From: Polytrichum commune
Lineage: Eukaryota > Streptophyta > Polytrichopsida > Polytrichales > Polytrichaceae
Assembly: GCA_950295325.1 (NCBI GenBank)
Contig: OX485804.1
Coordinates: 45,310,429 to 45,374,428 of the forward strand
Length of the DNA stretch: 64,000 nt
Reading direction: 5' to 3'
The notes under the pieces are model-generated. The model had not been told where the DNA came from. It made no database searches and saw only the letters and a list, made by a program, of their open reading frames with translations. A program made the translations under genes and the position numbers. Of the stretch, positions 34,470 through 46,977 are shown one piece after another. Numbering within the stretch: position 1 is the stretch's first letter; every line of letters starts with the position of its first letter.

Positions 34470-37400
34470 ATGATTGTACAGCACCAAAATAGCGGTAACG
34501 GACCGCGCTACAAATATGGAGAGTGCGTCACGGTTATGTTGATCACGGTTGCCGTTTTTGCGTTTCTGCTCGACCGGTATCATGTTGCAGAAGAACTGCA
34601 GCGCGTACCAAGCTGCCGATCCGAAAATACCATAAATTTTAAGCCCACTTACCCGGGATGGGCGCCCAAACCCCAAGACCCAAAGGTGCGATGTCATATA
34701 GGGTCTGTATGTATGTCAATCAATTACATGGCTTCGGAGGGCTAAATTCGTAATGCGAATGCGTTGTCAGCGCATCATTCAATCAATAGTGACATTGCGA
34801 TGACATCGAGCAAATTTTTGCACAGATATGTCTTACAATGACGACGACAGCGAGCGTGGAAACCTTGGTACCCTGGATCCTTTTCCACCGAACACTTGGA
34901 GTGGCTGCTTTCTTCCTCTTCGTGGAGGGCGAAGCTGCAAAACCCCACAGCCGGGCGACCTTACAGAGCATTGACGTAATTGGCTCCCCTTTCCAATCGG
35001 GGATTATTATTGTGTCACATGTAGATTCAGTTTGACGTGCAATTTGAATAAAAACGTCCAAATGTGACAAAGAATATGCGGAGTTCCTCGACATTACTCT
35101 TAGCCTACTCGTATCGTATTCTGGCCGTTTGCGGTGTCTCTGATATTAAGCGAGTGTCTTCTGATTATTGAGAAAGATGACTGCCGCCCAAATCATTTCA
35201 TGTGGTGTAGGATCTTACAGACAAATTTCTTCATCCAAGGATTTTGAGGATTCCAAACGACTCGTCTGCGTGTGTGTATGTGCAGGGCGTGACGGTAATT
35301 GCAAGGTCGAAGACCCTGGCAGAGAAGCAGAAAAAGAGGTCCCGCACAGCCCCTTCCCGATTTTGAGATGGTTGTATATAATACCAAGTTTTCTTGAGAA
35401 GCGACTTCATAAATCTATTAAGAAGTTCACCGTCATTGATTGGTGGTGGACTGTGGCAGCCTGTTGATGAATGAGCCATGGATAGTTGAACACTTGCACC
35501 GGCCGTGCAGCCACAAACACTTCGTTCAAAAAGCTCTCGATATGGAAGGTGCCATATACCTTGCCAAGGTACTACAAACCAGAAACATCTCCAATTCAGT
35601 TGGTGGGAGAAAATTAGTATTTTCTCCTAATTTTCTCCTCTGCATGTGGGGTCCATCTTTAAAAGCGTGAAGCATCATATGTAATACATAGATTGTGTGA
35701 ACACCACCAGCAATCACTACATTGTGTCAAATGTTGAAGAAAAGCATGTTGGGGATAGAGGGCAGGCATGCAGTGGATTTTGGCGTTGGATGATGACGAG
35801 CTTGTACACCCAGCTGGAGGATCATCATATTCCCTTACGTCTTTATTGAAAGACATCCACCCAAACACGGATGCAGTTCTCTTCTTGAATCATGTAATCC
35901 ATTTTCGATTAGAACTCTGCGCAATGTATGTTTCTCATTTGCTGTACATGAAGATGCAGTCAAGGGACATCCCGGTCCTTATCTTACTGTTAAGTGCTAT
36001 TCAGAGCAAAGAATATCATCAGAATACTTTATGTCTGCGCAGGAAGCAGTAGCTGAGCGAGATAATGTACATGACCCCTTCACAGACGTTGGTTTCTCAA
36101 ACCCTTCAGACTCAGCTTTCTACAATCCGTACAGAGAATCTCTTATGACGGTTTTTTGGCAATCTCTTTGCTTGCATCAGTGCATCTTATCCAGCTATAG
36201 ATTGCTTGAGAACCTCAAAAATCTGCAACATTCTCTCCTGAGGCCAAGTGGTGCATACATGATTTGCAGGTGTCCTTATTCAAGAAGTCACTCAAGCTCA
36301 GTCCAGAGGAAACTGTTTCTCGCTATAGAGCTTCGATATTCCATCGAAACCCGTCTTACTTCCTCAGCTATGGCATTGGAAAATCAGCAGCTCGTGTTCA
36401 GTCAGGCCTACGGCCCTTTGGCCTGTACCGATGGAGCAACAGCAACAAAACATTAAAGTGAACACTCAACCTTCCCACATACAAATTTTACTTTGCACAG
36501 ATACTCTCTGAAATATAAGATGCAAAAACCCACGAAGTCCTTTACCCCAAGCCTTCTAAATATGACATCTTGCAGAAAGGCCCATTAATGTTGACCTTTT
36601 ACAAATGGCACATATGGATTCGTTGAAATAATATTTGACTTCTGATCTGGAAGATCCAGCATTCTCAACAGCATTGTAATCAACTATTGGAATCCGACCT
36701 TTAAAATTCATCCTCGAACTTTTCTGATTAACGTAGCATCATTTGCCTACAATGCAACTCTTTTGCTCTTGGATAGTTTTTTTTGTTTTGCTTGGAGACA
36801 TCACTCTCTCCCTCCAACTTCATGCACTACAATCACACATACCTTGTAATTGATATGTCCTTGTTTTGCACACCGTGGTTTTCTCACCATACTCTTGATC
36901 TGTTGGGCAGTTGAAGAGGTTGGGGGTCATGCTTGACCAGGCAGGAGGTACTAAATGAGGCTGTGATATTGCACTTCCCATACACGAAAATCTCGGATTT
37001 GAGTGTGGGCGGGGAGCAATGTGGATGCCATTATAAACCCAAAGATGCGGAGGTGTGCTTTATGAACGCATTTGATCATCATGTACGTTTTTCAAGGAGA
37101 ATTCTGCTTGGCAACCATTACCAAGTTCCTCATGCTAGTCCATTAGCTGCCCATACACTGGAAGAAAGTGTGGCAATTATCTCAAAGTCAAACAAATTGT
37201 ATGTAGTTGTACGTCTCAGCATGGACATTAAAAGTAGCTGTCCTGGGTCTTGCCTCCCTACTCACAGAGATATGAATGAGTAGCCTGCACACCACGAGTA
37301 CTTACTGGGACAGGACCGATGTGTATAATTCTGCGCATTGTGTTGCTTTCCCCAAGAACAAAGACGTAACAAACAAACACGCATGGACACTGTTGTAACT

Positions 37401-38239
37401 AGAACAATGCACTAAAAGGTTGTTCACTGCAGAGTATGGTGGGCATGGCAGGCTTACACCATGGCGAAATCTCTGTCTCCCTCTCCCCTTCTCAGCTGGT
37501 GAGTTCCCCTTTGCCTGTCTTGTGGCCTTTATTCTATGCATTGAAATTGTCATTTGAAGAGTATGACTAGTGCCTAAACAGTGTACTGGAATTGTATGTA
37601 GTCCTGCGTGAAGTAAGCATTCGGCATGATAGTTGTTGATAAAGTTGGACTAACAGGTTTCGGAATCATGTGGTATGGAGCAACCCCAAGGTTGTCATCA
37701 TTCTTCTCCGTCTCAAAGTTTTCACACGTATACATGCACCACAGGTGACTCTAAATGACACTGAATTTACCTGAATGACTCTGTTTTTAAATTCCAAACT
37801 CTCTGCCGTCTGAACCAGTCGCCTCATCTATCTTTCAAATCTTGCAGACAATGAGAGGAATCCTGAGATCACAATGGCCCTTGTGTTTTTTGTGTGTGTC
37901 TGATGCGATGATTTAGAATAGTCAAACTTCAGTACGTAGTAAATTGTTTTTCATACTTGCACAATGACAATTTGAGGAGCACTCCTGAAAGCGACAAGTT
38001 GTTCGGTGATTGCTGTGCAGGTAATCATACAAGGCCTGCGAGAGATAGGTGTGTTTCAAGATGTTGTTGAGAAGGGTCAACAGGTTATTGAAGAGTCCGC
38101 ACTGCAGATTGGCAATCAGAATAAATCCTACCCTCCTACACCCATGGGTGACTTTTCACTTGACGAAATCCAAGAGATTGAAAAGATCTACGATTCACTT
38201 TCTTCAGGTCGACAGGTTCCCCTTGGGAAAGATGAATGA
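34470..38239 (+). CDS. Golgi-type membrane glycosyltransferase (Glyco_tranf_2_4-like)
   Basis: Exons read in phase: 34470(or 34353)-34685, 34826-34975, 35286-35338, 35460-35568, 35759-35893, 36043-36087, 36270-36457, 36941-37082, 37657-37690, a probable exon from about 37849 (TMRGILRS), and 38021-38239. The N-terminus has one membrane segment (VTVMLITVAVFAFLL), as in type II Golgi enzymes. Then follow ICLTMTTTASVETLVPW, LGVAAFFLFVEGEA, GVTVIARSK and HRPCSHKHFVQKALDMEGA. WILALDDDELVHP carries the DxD-type nucleotide-sugar/metal motif. KSAARV, VILHFPYTKISDL, HVVWSNPK and VIIQGLREIGVF complete the plant family pattern. At least one exon between 37082 and 37657 (the stretch before HVVW) could not be found and the phases there disagree, so the model is incomplete. 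The donor sugar and acceptor are unknown. Confidence 0.8.
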
Positions 38240-38941
38240 TTATATCATAGTGTCTTGTCACCAGGAAACAATTTCCTGTCTCCACTTACTGCACATTTGA
38301 TTTTCTGAGTAAATAGTGCAACATTGAACGACAGTTCTGAACCTCGGGTGAATATATATGATAAGCGGGATTAGGGGTAGAGTGTGGATGCAGGGAGTAG
38401 ATTGTACCATGTGCGTTGATCAACCGCGATGGCAAAATGTAATCTGCTGCTCATTACCACTTCTGGGCATCTCGACCTTGTGTTATTAAAACACACTGAT
38501 GAAAAATTCATTGAGAATCGCGAATCGTTGACATGCAGATTTGGGAATTGGAGGCATTATGACATGAAAGGATAACATACTTATCCTCTAGTACAAGGTC
38601 CTTTCATGATACAACAGGAAAGGCAATCTTTCGCAACTCTATAAGCATCCTCATTAGAGTTGAGCTACACATGGCATTTTCTGATCATGTGGTGCTTAGT
38701 GGCAGGCACCCTCTTTCTCTTGTCTCTCCGATCCACCACCTTGGTAACAGGTGTGACAAGGAGCAAGACATTTACAGTTTTACATTAATCGTCTTCTTCC
38801 TGGAATAACCTATCCTAGTCGTTGCAACACCACGAAGCCAGCTTGTGAGCAAAGTTTGTTTGCAGCCCAGTAGTTAGATTCTTTTTTTTGACACAACACG
38901 AAACCATGTCGCGAATGGTAAGGCCGATATATTCAAGGGCA

Positions 38942-41667
38942 TCAGAACAAGATTTCTTTGGCTACTTTGGTGTCGGTGAGCAGTGCTCGTGTAACATTGT
39001 CGGGGAAGGAGGGTATGCTGTTGAGAAAATGGCCCTGGTTTGGAATCTCGTGGTACTGAATCCATGGCAGTGCGCTTGCGATGGATCGTTGCAGAAGGGC
39101 AGGTACAAGGTAATCGTCAGTACCCTGCCAGATGTGCACTGGCGTGTCAAAAGGATTCGTTAGCTCCATTGGGGTGAATGACCAGCTGGAGAACATAATG
39201 ATCAAATCACGGAACATCGACTCTGTTGGACTTCGCTGTGCCGATTCCTCTAAATGCTGCACACATTCATCATTCCAGAATGTAGTGTAGAGACGTTAGT
39301 AGGAAATATTCACATTCCAGGGCTCGGAGATGAAGACAACCATGTTCAACTTCAAGGAAGATGTACATATCCTGCTGAGATTCTGAAGGTATTTCATTTC
39401 ACCTCTTTCGATTCCTCATGGCCCCCGTACCAGTATCCCCTAAATAATTTAAAAAAAGCGTAATACATAGTCAAGCAAGCTCCAAGATTATGACTGAGTT
39501 TCAAGGAGAAAACAGAGGCATGCAAGAAGCGAGGAGACAATCGAGGAAACTAGAAGACATAAAACTACTAGTTTAACACAAAATATTATATTGACAGCAA
39601 TTAGGGTAGGATGCACACACACACACATACCTCAGGAGTAGTTCTTGCCAACACAGCCCCCGACTTTTTCAGAATCTCCTGATCCTCCAAACAGAAAGCC
39701 TTGATTCCTGATTGGGGAGCGACACTGGAGGTTGGGAACCATGTCTGAGTCATGTACCAGTACGTGAGAGCCGGGAAGTAATGTGCCACACGCAACGACA
39801 TCTGGTCTCCGATCATCTGCTTCTCCCACGCCAACTTCACCTCGGATGCTGGCAGGTTTGGCCACCAGTAGTTTACGACGGGCGCCGACATAGCGATACC
39901 GGCAAGCCGCTCGGGCTTGTATTTCAGCAAACCCCAGCCAGTGTAGCCTCCGATCGAGAATGTCGTTACGTAAAATTTCGGGCCGAGGGACAGCCCATCA
40001 GCCAAGTCTTCCACATCGTCGACGTCGGATTCAATTGATCGCTTTGGGTTATGGTCACTCTGCCCGTATCCTGCACGATCGAAGGACACAATGTGCAGTC
40101 CGTGCTCTTCGATCAATTCCTGCAAGGCCATATATTCAATGCTTCATTGCTTGAATCCATGGCCATCTTGGAACAAAATTGAATATCATCGAACCTCACC
40201 CCTAGATGCTCAACCCCAATTCAGCGGTTGAAAATGTCATGAATTTGTGGTGCTTTGATAGAAATTTCACGAGCTATGAGTGGGATGTAACCATTTGGAT
40301 AAATTCTCACCGAAGGTAAAACACATCTCAAAAAACGAACCGTCCAACCCTGATAATCGAGTCTTAGAACATGATTCAAACGTGATTCCAATGGCTGAAG
40401 GAAATCCCGTAAACACATACGTCACTCTGTTAGGGCGGAATTTTGTAAATGCCTCTAGATCCTATTGTGTGCGTCCACAAGATTGATTAAATATATTTTA
40501 TGGGCATCATGATCACCCATTCTTGAAGCAACCGTTGAAGTGCATTATAAACTCTAAAAGATCTCATTAAATCCAAATTATGTATAATTCTTTTGTATTG
40601 TGTAGATATGTTGAAACATTTTCCCATACGTAACTGAAATTTCAGATCTTTTGGACAATGTCAGGTCCGCACCCATCAAGAGCCCCAAGTGAAAAAACAC
40701 GGTTGACTTTAGACTCGTTAGTATTGAGGGGTTGATACCCTGATAACCCGGGAACAGACATGAAAGGAAGATAGAACTCAACCTCGTGGCTACCTAGATT
40801 CAGAAGAGTTTCAAAGCCGATACTCACAAAGTTTTGAGGATTGCAGTACATACCTTGGAAATTGGTAACGCAAGGTGGCGGGATGCGCCGTAGCCATGGA
40901 TGTAGATGATGAAGTGCTTGGCATTCTCTCGATCCACACCCACTGCTTTGTAGGCTAGGAAGCGGCCGTCACGCATTTGCACCCGTGGGGCAGTCACTTG
41001 TAGGCCATTAGGAGCGTTAAGAAGCTTCGGTGACGGTGGACGGACGACGGCGTTGAGGAGTACACTAGCAAGTATGACCACGATCGCCAAACCTGTCATA
41101 TAATCCCATCACAACCCTTGTCAACTGGAACTAGGTCAGTGATGCAAGGACACCCGAACTGCGTCCCCACTATCTCAATTGATCATTCTCGCCCACACGA
41201 CTCAAGTCCAAACTGACGCAATCGTGAAATCCTCTTGACGAAGGTTGCTCTCGAGTGCACCCAATGGCATTCCGTTTCTGAAGCATTCAAATGTTGAGGT
41301 GACTAACCTACTTGACGGCCACCTTCCGTTCTCAAGCATCTAAGTATTGCGCTAGTGAGCGAATCTCATTGGAAGGTATTTTTCTTACACGTTACGGAGA
41401 ACTATCTACAAGTCTATTCACATGGTTAAATGAACCAGCGACTAACAGGAGATTGTTTTTTCTCTCAGAACTAAGAAATTCCCCTCTCGTCACATTGGAA
41501 TCACAGAGTTGTTCAACCTGATGGACCCTACGTTCTAGAAATTTAGGTGCCTCACCTCCGAGTGCCAACGAAAGCTGCCTGCTGCCTAGATTGGAGCTAG
41601 ACTCGTTGCGAGTGTGTGATCTCGCACCAGCGGCTGAGATTCTGGATTTCTTCACCTCCGCAGCCAT
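38942..41667 (-). CDS. Membrane-anchored alpha/beta hydrolase
   Basis: Four exons (41667-41556, 41092-40854, 40119-39631, 39256-38942) join in phase to 384 aa. The protein has a Ser/Lys-rich N-terminus and a hydrophobic segment (LAIVVILASVLLNAVV). The alpha/beta-hydrolase core follows: oxyanion region IHGYGASR, strand SFDRAGYGQSD, nucleophile elbow TTFSIGGYTGWG, acid GTDDYLVP and histidine IPNQGHFLNS. This is the large plant family of membrane-anchored hydrolases with a short N-terminal anchor, whose substrates are mostly unknown. The nucleophile context is F-S-I-G-G preceded by Thr, not the textbook G-x-S-x-G. Its 3' end lies about 700 bp from the convergent glycosyltransferase gene. Confidence 0.88.
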
Positions 41668-43047
41668 AATTTCCTTCTGATGGTCTCTGTCCTACTAGTC
41701 TCTCAAGTCTCCACTCCAGTAACAGAAACAGGGGTCAGGTGACTGCTTCAATTTCCTCTCTCAAAATCCTGCTTTAAAATCCTCTCTCAAAATCCTGCTT
41801 CAAAACGCAAGCCAAGTTTCTGATGCCAGGAATCTACACTATGTCTATGTTTGTCTGCAAGTGTCGACGGGGAAGAAGCCGGGAGACAAGTCACCAGTGA
41901 CTACTCTAATAAATATGATAGATAGTGTCACGGACTCTAATTGTCATGCTCAATGCTAATTGTAAACCGCGGTGTAGTGTCCCCAACACTAATAAATGTT
42001 AACCCAACAAATTTGTCACTCCTCGTAAAAATTTTTGGGCATTACAGATTATTTATCACTTACTTTGTTTCATTAATTGGCATTTGGATGAATTGAAAGT
42101 AAGTTGGGATGATAGTATTTTTGAACTTATTCAAAGAAAGTGTCACTATGAAAGTTACTGCGGTGGCGTTGGATGCCATGTGATACTAAATATCATATTC
42201 AGTGTAGTACGCCATTACAGTACCATGGCTAAGAATTTAGTTAACCATACTAGGGTCTAGCTGCACATCCCGAGTTTAGGCTTTGGTTACAGCAAGTAAC
42301 CACTCAAATTAGTTATATTGTGTCTGCACTGCCTGCCCAGTTATTATGAGAGCTAACACACACATGAGGTACAATAAATATGATATTTAGTGTCATTTAC
42401 TATTCGGATTTACACAGTGCTATATATTTTTTAACAATTGATGTATTTTTTTAATAAGTAAATTTGTTGATGTTTTATAATGTCCAAATTACCAATTTAG
42501 TATGAGCACGACAACTCGAATTGGTGACACTAAGCATCACACTTAGTGTAGTTTCCACGTAGAATATAAGTGGTGAATGTGAGCATGACATGTGGTAAAT
42601 TTTGAGGGGAAAATAATTATTTTGTGTTGGAATAGAGAGCCCTCTACGGTGGTTGATTTCATTGACTCACATTATTAGCTAATTCTCCTAAGTAGGTGGT
42701 GTGACCATGATTTTACTTAGCTAGGATTTTGGTAGCTAATTCTCTTAAGTAGGTGGTGTGGCCATGATTTGAGTTAGCTAGTTTTTTTGGTTAGCTAATC
42801 CTCACAAACTCGTAAGCTAGCTAAATTTCTTAACTATGTGGTGCTGTTGGACCTTAGTACGCATGTGGTAAGTTACCACCTAGCTAGATTAGGCGTTAAA
42901 AGTGTGGTAAGTTTTTTCTATGAAGCTAGAATTTAAGTATATTTGGATTTATGAATGAATCTTGGACAATCCAAACTACCAATACGATGTTCACCTGATT
43001 GCAAAACGACACAAATGTGGTTGTTGTGGTTGGTTTGTTGTTGATTG

Positions 43048-43078
<31 letters not shown>

Positions 43079-43704
43079 TGTCCCCACAAGTGCACATCCC
43101 TTATTATTTTTGGACAAGTGGTTTGTCCAAATATACTTAAATGTCAGTTATGAGGAAACTGAACCCATGCATGGTAAGTTAATCTATGAGCTTAATTAAC
43201 CATGGACCGTGTGTGAATGCAATTATAGATAACTACCATGTTAGCAAAAGATACCCACGGGCGTGAACCATCCCTATATATTGTATTTAGTGTCATATGG
43301 GTATTTTATGTCGTCATGGTGATTTTTGTAATGACACATCTTATGAGTAAGTTCACAAAGAATGTCATCCCAATTTACTTTCAGTTCGTCCAAATGCCAA
43401 TCATTGGGAACAAAGTTTGGTATATTATGCACCTAACTGTTTGTATAATGGAAATGTTGTTAAGGATGGAAAATGACTTAGTAAGTGACAATACGTGCAA
43501 CATTGTAAAATGTATAATGCCCAAAAGTGTTTACAAAGAGTGACAAATACTGCTAGAATGGCAGCATGGACTGCAGTGTTGGTGGCAGTACATACAGGAG
43601 CGGTTTACAAGTAGTAGTGAGCAAGAGAAATAGAAATGGTGACACGGAATACAATGTAGAGCGTAGCAATTGCATGTGAGAAACAACAATTCGAGTATGT
43701 AAGT
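41668..43704. other. Repeat-rich intergenic region
   Basis: This holds the upstream region of the hydrolase gene and then AT-rich repeat DNA. It includes several copies of a CACTAAATA/TATTTAGTG palindrome (about 42184-42206, 42375-42395, 42527-42552), a tandem pair of roughly 55-bp units at 42675-42780 (TAGCTAATTCTC..AAGTAGGTGGTGTG) and a (TA)n tract. No gene is recognised. Frames at 42999-43543 look like chance. Confidence 0.5.
43048..43074. repeat. (TA)n microsatellite
   Basis: About 13 uninterrupted TA dinucleotides. Confidence 0.9.
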
Positions 43705-44364
43705 CAGAGTTCAGGAAGTTTTTGAAGCCTTAGTGGCTAATTGCCGGTAGTTGCTACGAAGGGTCGGATTTTTTCCAATTTACATCGGCACAAGCCGGTC
43801 TTTTGTAAAATCAATCGGCCAATTGCCTATATTTTCATATTTTCATTGGCCAATATCTGATTAAATGGAATTCATATCGGCACTAATTGTTTAAAAAATG
43901 TATGAAAAGTTATTAGAAATCATTTCTTAGTACACAATCTTGAATAAGTGAAAAGAAAGGCATGTTCAAAACCTTAAATTTGAAGAGTTAATATCCTTGG
44001 CAGGAATTGAACCTAGTAATGCCTTCACCGCTTGAAGGCCAAGGGTCCCCCAATTCTTCATAGAAGCAATTGGATTTGGTCATGGAAAGGTTGCATAATT
44101 GAAAAAGTTTAAGGTTTAGGGTACTTCCTCAAGTGCATCATCAGATGCCCCAGACAAATAGCGTTCTGGATGCTTCCGGCTGAAATCCGGTAACTCACAA
44201 GAAGAATCGGCTACATTTTCGGAACATTTTTTGGTCCATCGGCTAATTGTGGGAGGATTGAAATTACAGTCGGATTGCCATCCGATGGTTGGAAATTTGG
44301 ACCGGCCATGAGGGGAAATCCATTGGCTGATAATGAACTAGCCGTCGGTTTTCCTCGAACATAG
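43705..44364 (-). mobile_element. hAT-derived non-autonomous element, copy C (reverse)
   Basis: This 660-bp element lies in reverse orientation relative to copies A and B. It has an exact 8-bp duplication ATGTAAGT at 43697-43704 and 44365-44372. On the plus strand it starts CAGAGTTCAGGAAGTTTTTG and ends with the complement of CTATGTTCGAGGAAAACC. It has the same internal deletion junction as copy A (GGAAGCATCCAGA), so A and C descend from one deleted master element. Confidence 0.92.
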
Positions 44365-44667
44365 ATGTAAGTTAGTGGGAGGTGAAGTGCGAGGGAGTGA
44401 AGAATCCTGGTGGTGGGGGTGAAAGGGTGAGGCCAAGGAAGGGGGGCAGAAATTGCAACCTGAGTCAGCAAGACCAATTTCAACAATCTTGGCACGTAAT
44501 ATAAAGACTGACGTTGCCACACACATTGGTCGCCCCCCACAAAAGCAAGTGATGTTGAGGCAGCTGTGGAAAGGTGTGAAGGCTGGAAGTAGAAGAAGAT
44601 ATTATATATCATCCCTGCTGAAAGTGGTCCATCCACCGTGCTCCTACCTACATACATAACTAACTTA

Positions 44668-45178
44668 TGCCCCCTCCCCACTCGACATTAGCAAATAACC
44701 AAAGACTTCCCTAAAACCCGGGTAAAGCTCCTTCGGTTATAGCGGACACGTCCGGCTATCCCAATGCACCTACAAGAACTTGCTCCGGAGATTTCCAAGT
44801 AGGTTTTAGTGTAGTAGCTTTCACACATGTTCATTGTTCTATCTACCAACCAATGAATGTTGGATAGTTTTTGTCCCATCCCCAAATGCCTTAATACTTA
44901 CCATCGGTTTTTGTTAATGGAGCTCCTCGTGCCCTCATAGCTAAGACTAAAAGCAACCAATCACTAGAGCGGGAGGCAACCATTTTAGAGGACCTACATT
45001 CTTGCCTCATGTCTAGGTACCGATGGGAGGGTCGGTAGATTTAGCTTAAAACCTCCACTTTTAAGCCATGCCACATCATTTGCCAACTAGGCTCGGCACT
45101 AGATAATGTCGATGGTGTGAACGCTCATTTTTAAGAACCCACTTTTAGGCTTAGCTAATGTCAAGTGGGGAGGGGGCA
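44668..45178. mobile_element. Tourist/Harbinger-like MITE candidate, TTA duplication
   Basis: Inverted repeats of about 26 bp, TGCCCCCTCCCCACTCGACA at the left and its near-complement at the right (one clear mismatch), enclose about 511 bp without coding capacity. TTA occurs immediately outside both ends (44665-44667 and 45179-45181), the usual target of PIF/Harbinger elements. The termini are unusually C-rich for that group. Confidence 0.75.
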
Positions 45179-45341
45179 TTATATATATATATAGTGAGGA
45201 GGCAGAGGTGGTGATGAATTGAGGCCCCCCTGTGATCCACATCCTACCTGCCACCCCTACCTACATCGTGGCATACTTAACCAGCGGCCATCTTATGATC
45301 ATTTTCTACCTAGTAGCTAGGAAGGAAGTATAAACCCTTAT

Positions 45342-46684
45342 GGCCCGTTTACACTATGCACCATGAAATCGGAGCATGGAAGATGATGGCCTTTGTCAAT
45401 GGTCCGACTTCCATGCTCCGACTTTTTCAAAACTTGGTCCTCAAAGCCGCCTTGGGCCCCTCACTAGCTAGCGACATGTAAACCGAATGTGGACCAAGGA
45501 GAATGACCATGCACCAAAAAAGTGAAGGTGTTGATTTTTTAATACATGCCCCAAAAGGGCAGTTTTGAAAAACAATTCAAGTTTGACCATTCTCGTGTCG
45601 TCTTCTCTTGAGCTTCACTTGTCTTCCCTTCTTTTTAAAATGTGTCGAACATGTGGCTTGCAAATCTTCTCACAACAATGTTTACAAAAAAAATGAGCAA
45701 TTTAATTTGTACATGTTCAATATAATTTACATGTGACACGTACCTTGTGTTGTCACTACACTAAATAGGATATTTAGTGCTTGATTATTTTTAATGTTGT
45801 TACCATCCTGCCTTGCTCACCACTGATTTTCAATTCTTTGATAATTAGTGTTAGAAGATTTGCTAGAAGATATGCGGGAATTCTCCTTTTATCATTGTTA
45901 TTTATATTTATATCCTTACTAACATTAAATTCAAACATGTGACTTCCACATATTACCATAGTTGATAGTTAGTGTTTGATTTTACATTTAATGTTACTTA
46001 CTTTCATAGGGTTGTTGATATTTGGTGTATGCATTCGTATTTAGTGTGGAAAAAAACTATGCGAAAAAGAAGCACGACCGTTTTCCCATTGCGGTTCTTT
46101 CGACCACCCTACTCTACACCCACTGAACAACTATACATTTGTATTTTTCGTTTTTCAACAGTAATTATTTTCAAATTTTCGGGGTGTGTAGTATACTGTT
46201 GGAAAAGGTATTTTGAAGACCTTTCCAACGGTAGATTACAAGCCCCCAGATTCCAAACATTAATTGCAGTTGGTAGACCCAAAAAACAAATTTGCACTTG
46301 AATTCTTGAGTTCTAGATGTCCCACGTTGTTGGGTGAAACACGTGGGAGCCGGTTTAAGGGGTAGGGCAAGGTATATCTCATGGGCTATGATATAATTAA
46401 GGCACATAAAGGGTAGATTCTTTAAAATTTTATTAAAATGACATTTCTTTGACATAGGCCCTTGCCTTTTCCTACCATACCACCTCTATCTCTTGCCTCT
46501 CTCACCGCAAAACCCGTTGGACCATGTCAGTGCATTTATTAGGCGTGAAGAATTATATTTTAGGGAGCTCGACCTCCATGGTCCCTCTGCCATTGTTTCC
46601 TTAAAACCGAAGTTGTCCTGGGACAACTTGAGCAACCAGTGAGATGCCTTGGTCCAATGTCATGGTGCATAGTGTAAACGGGCC
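45342..46684 (-). mobile_element. TIR element D1 (inverted relative to D2)
   Basis: The left end GGCCCGTTTACACTATGCAC is matched by its exact complement at 46665-46684. A further imperfect CCCTTWKG extension lies outside each end. The interior shares long diverged blocks in opposite orientation with D2 (for example 45650-45800 against 47640-47800) and has a central hairpin at about 46181-46247. No transposase is present. I could not find a target-site duplication, so the superfamily is unassigned. Confidence 0.78.
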
Positions 46685-46702
46685 CAAAGGGAAGAAGTGA
46701 AT

Positions 46703-46743
46703 GGGGTTAGGGTTAGGGTTTAGGGTTTAGGGTTTAGAGTTTA
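46703..46743 (+). repeat. Interstitial telomere-like repeat (TTAGGG/TTTAGGG)
   Basis: Two GGGTTA units are followed by three GGGTTTA units and a degenerate one, lying 19 bp outside the right end of D1. The TTTAGGG form is the common plant telomere repeat. Confidence 0.9.
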
Positions 46744-46977
46744 AACAGAAGGTGTGGTGGGAGCTTCTGCCCAGTGTTTATCCACAGATAGCTAGGCTGC
46801 AACATTCAAGGAAGGTGAGCCACTAACTTATTAGGACACATTAAGCAGCAAGCAGCTCACATGCAAGTCTAAGTTAGTCAAAGTCTAAGTCTTCTCTGCT
46901 CTGCTCCATGTTCCGTTTGCAAGTCAAGCCTAACTCCACTCCTCCTCCTTGTCCGGGCAGTTTTTGGGCATACTCAA

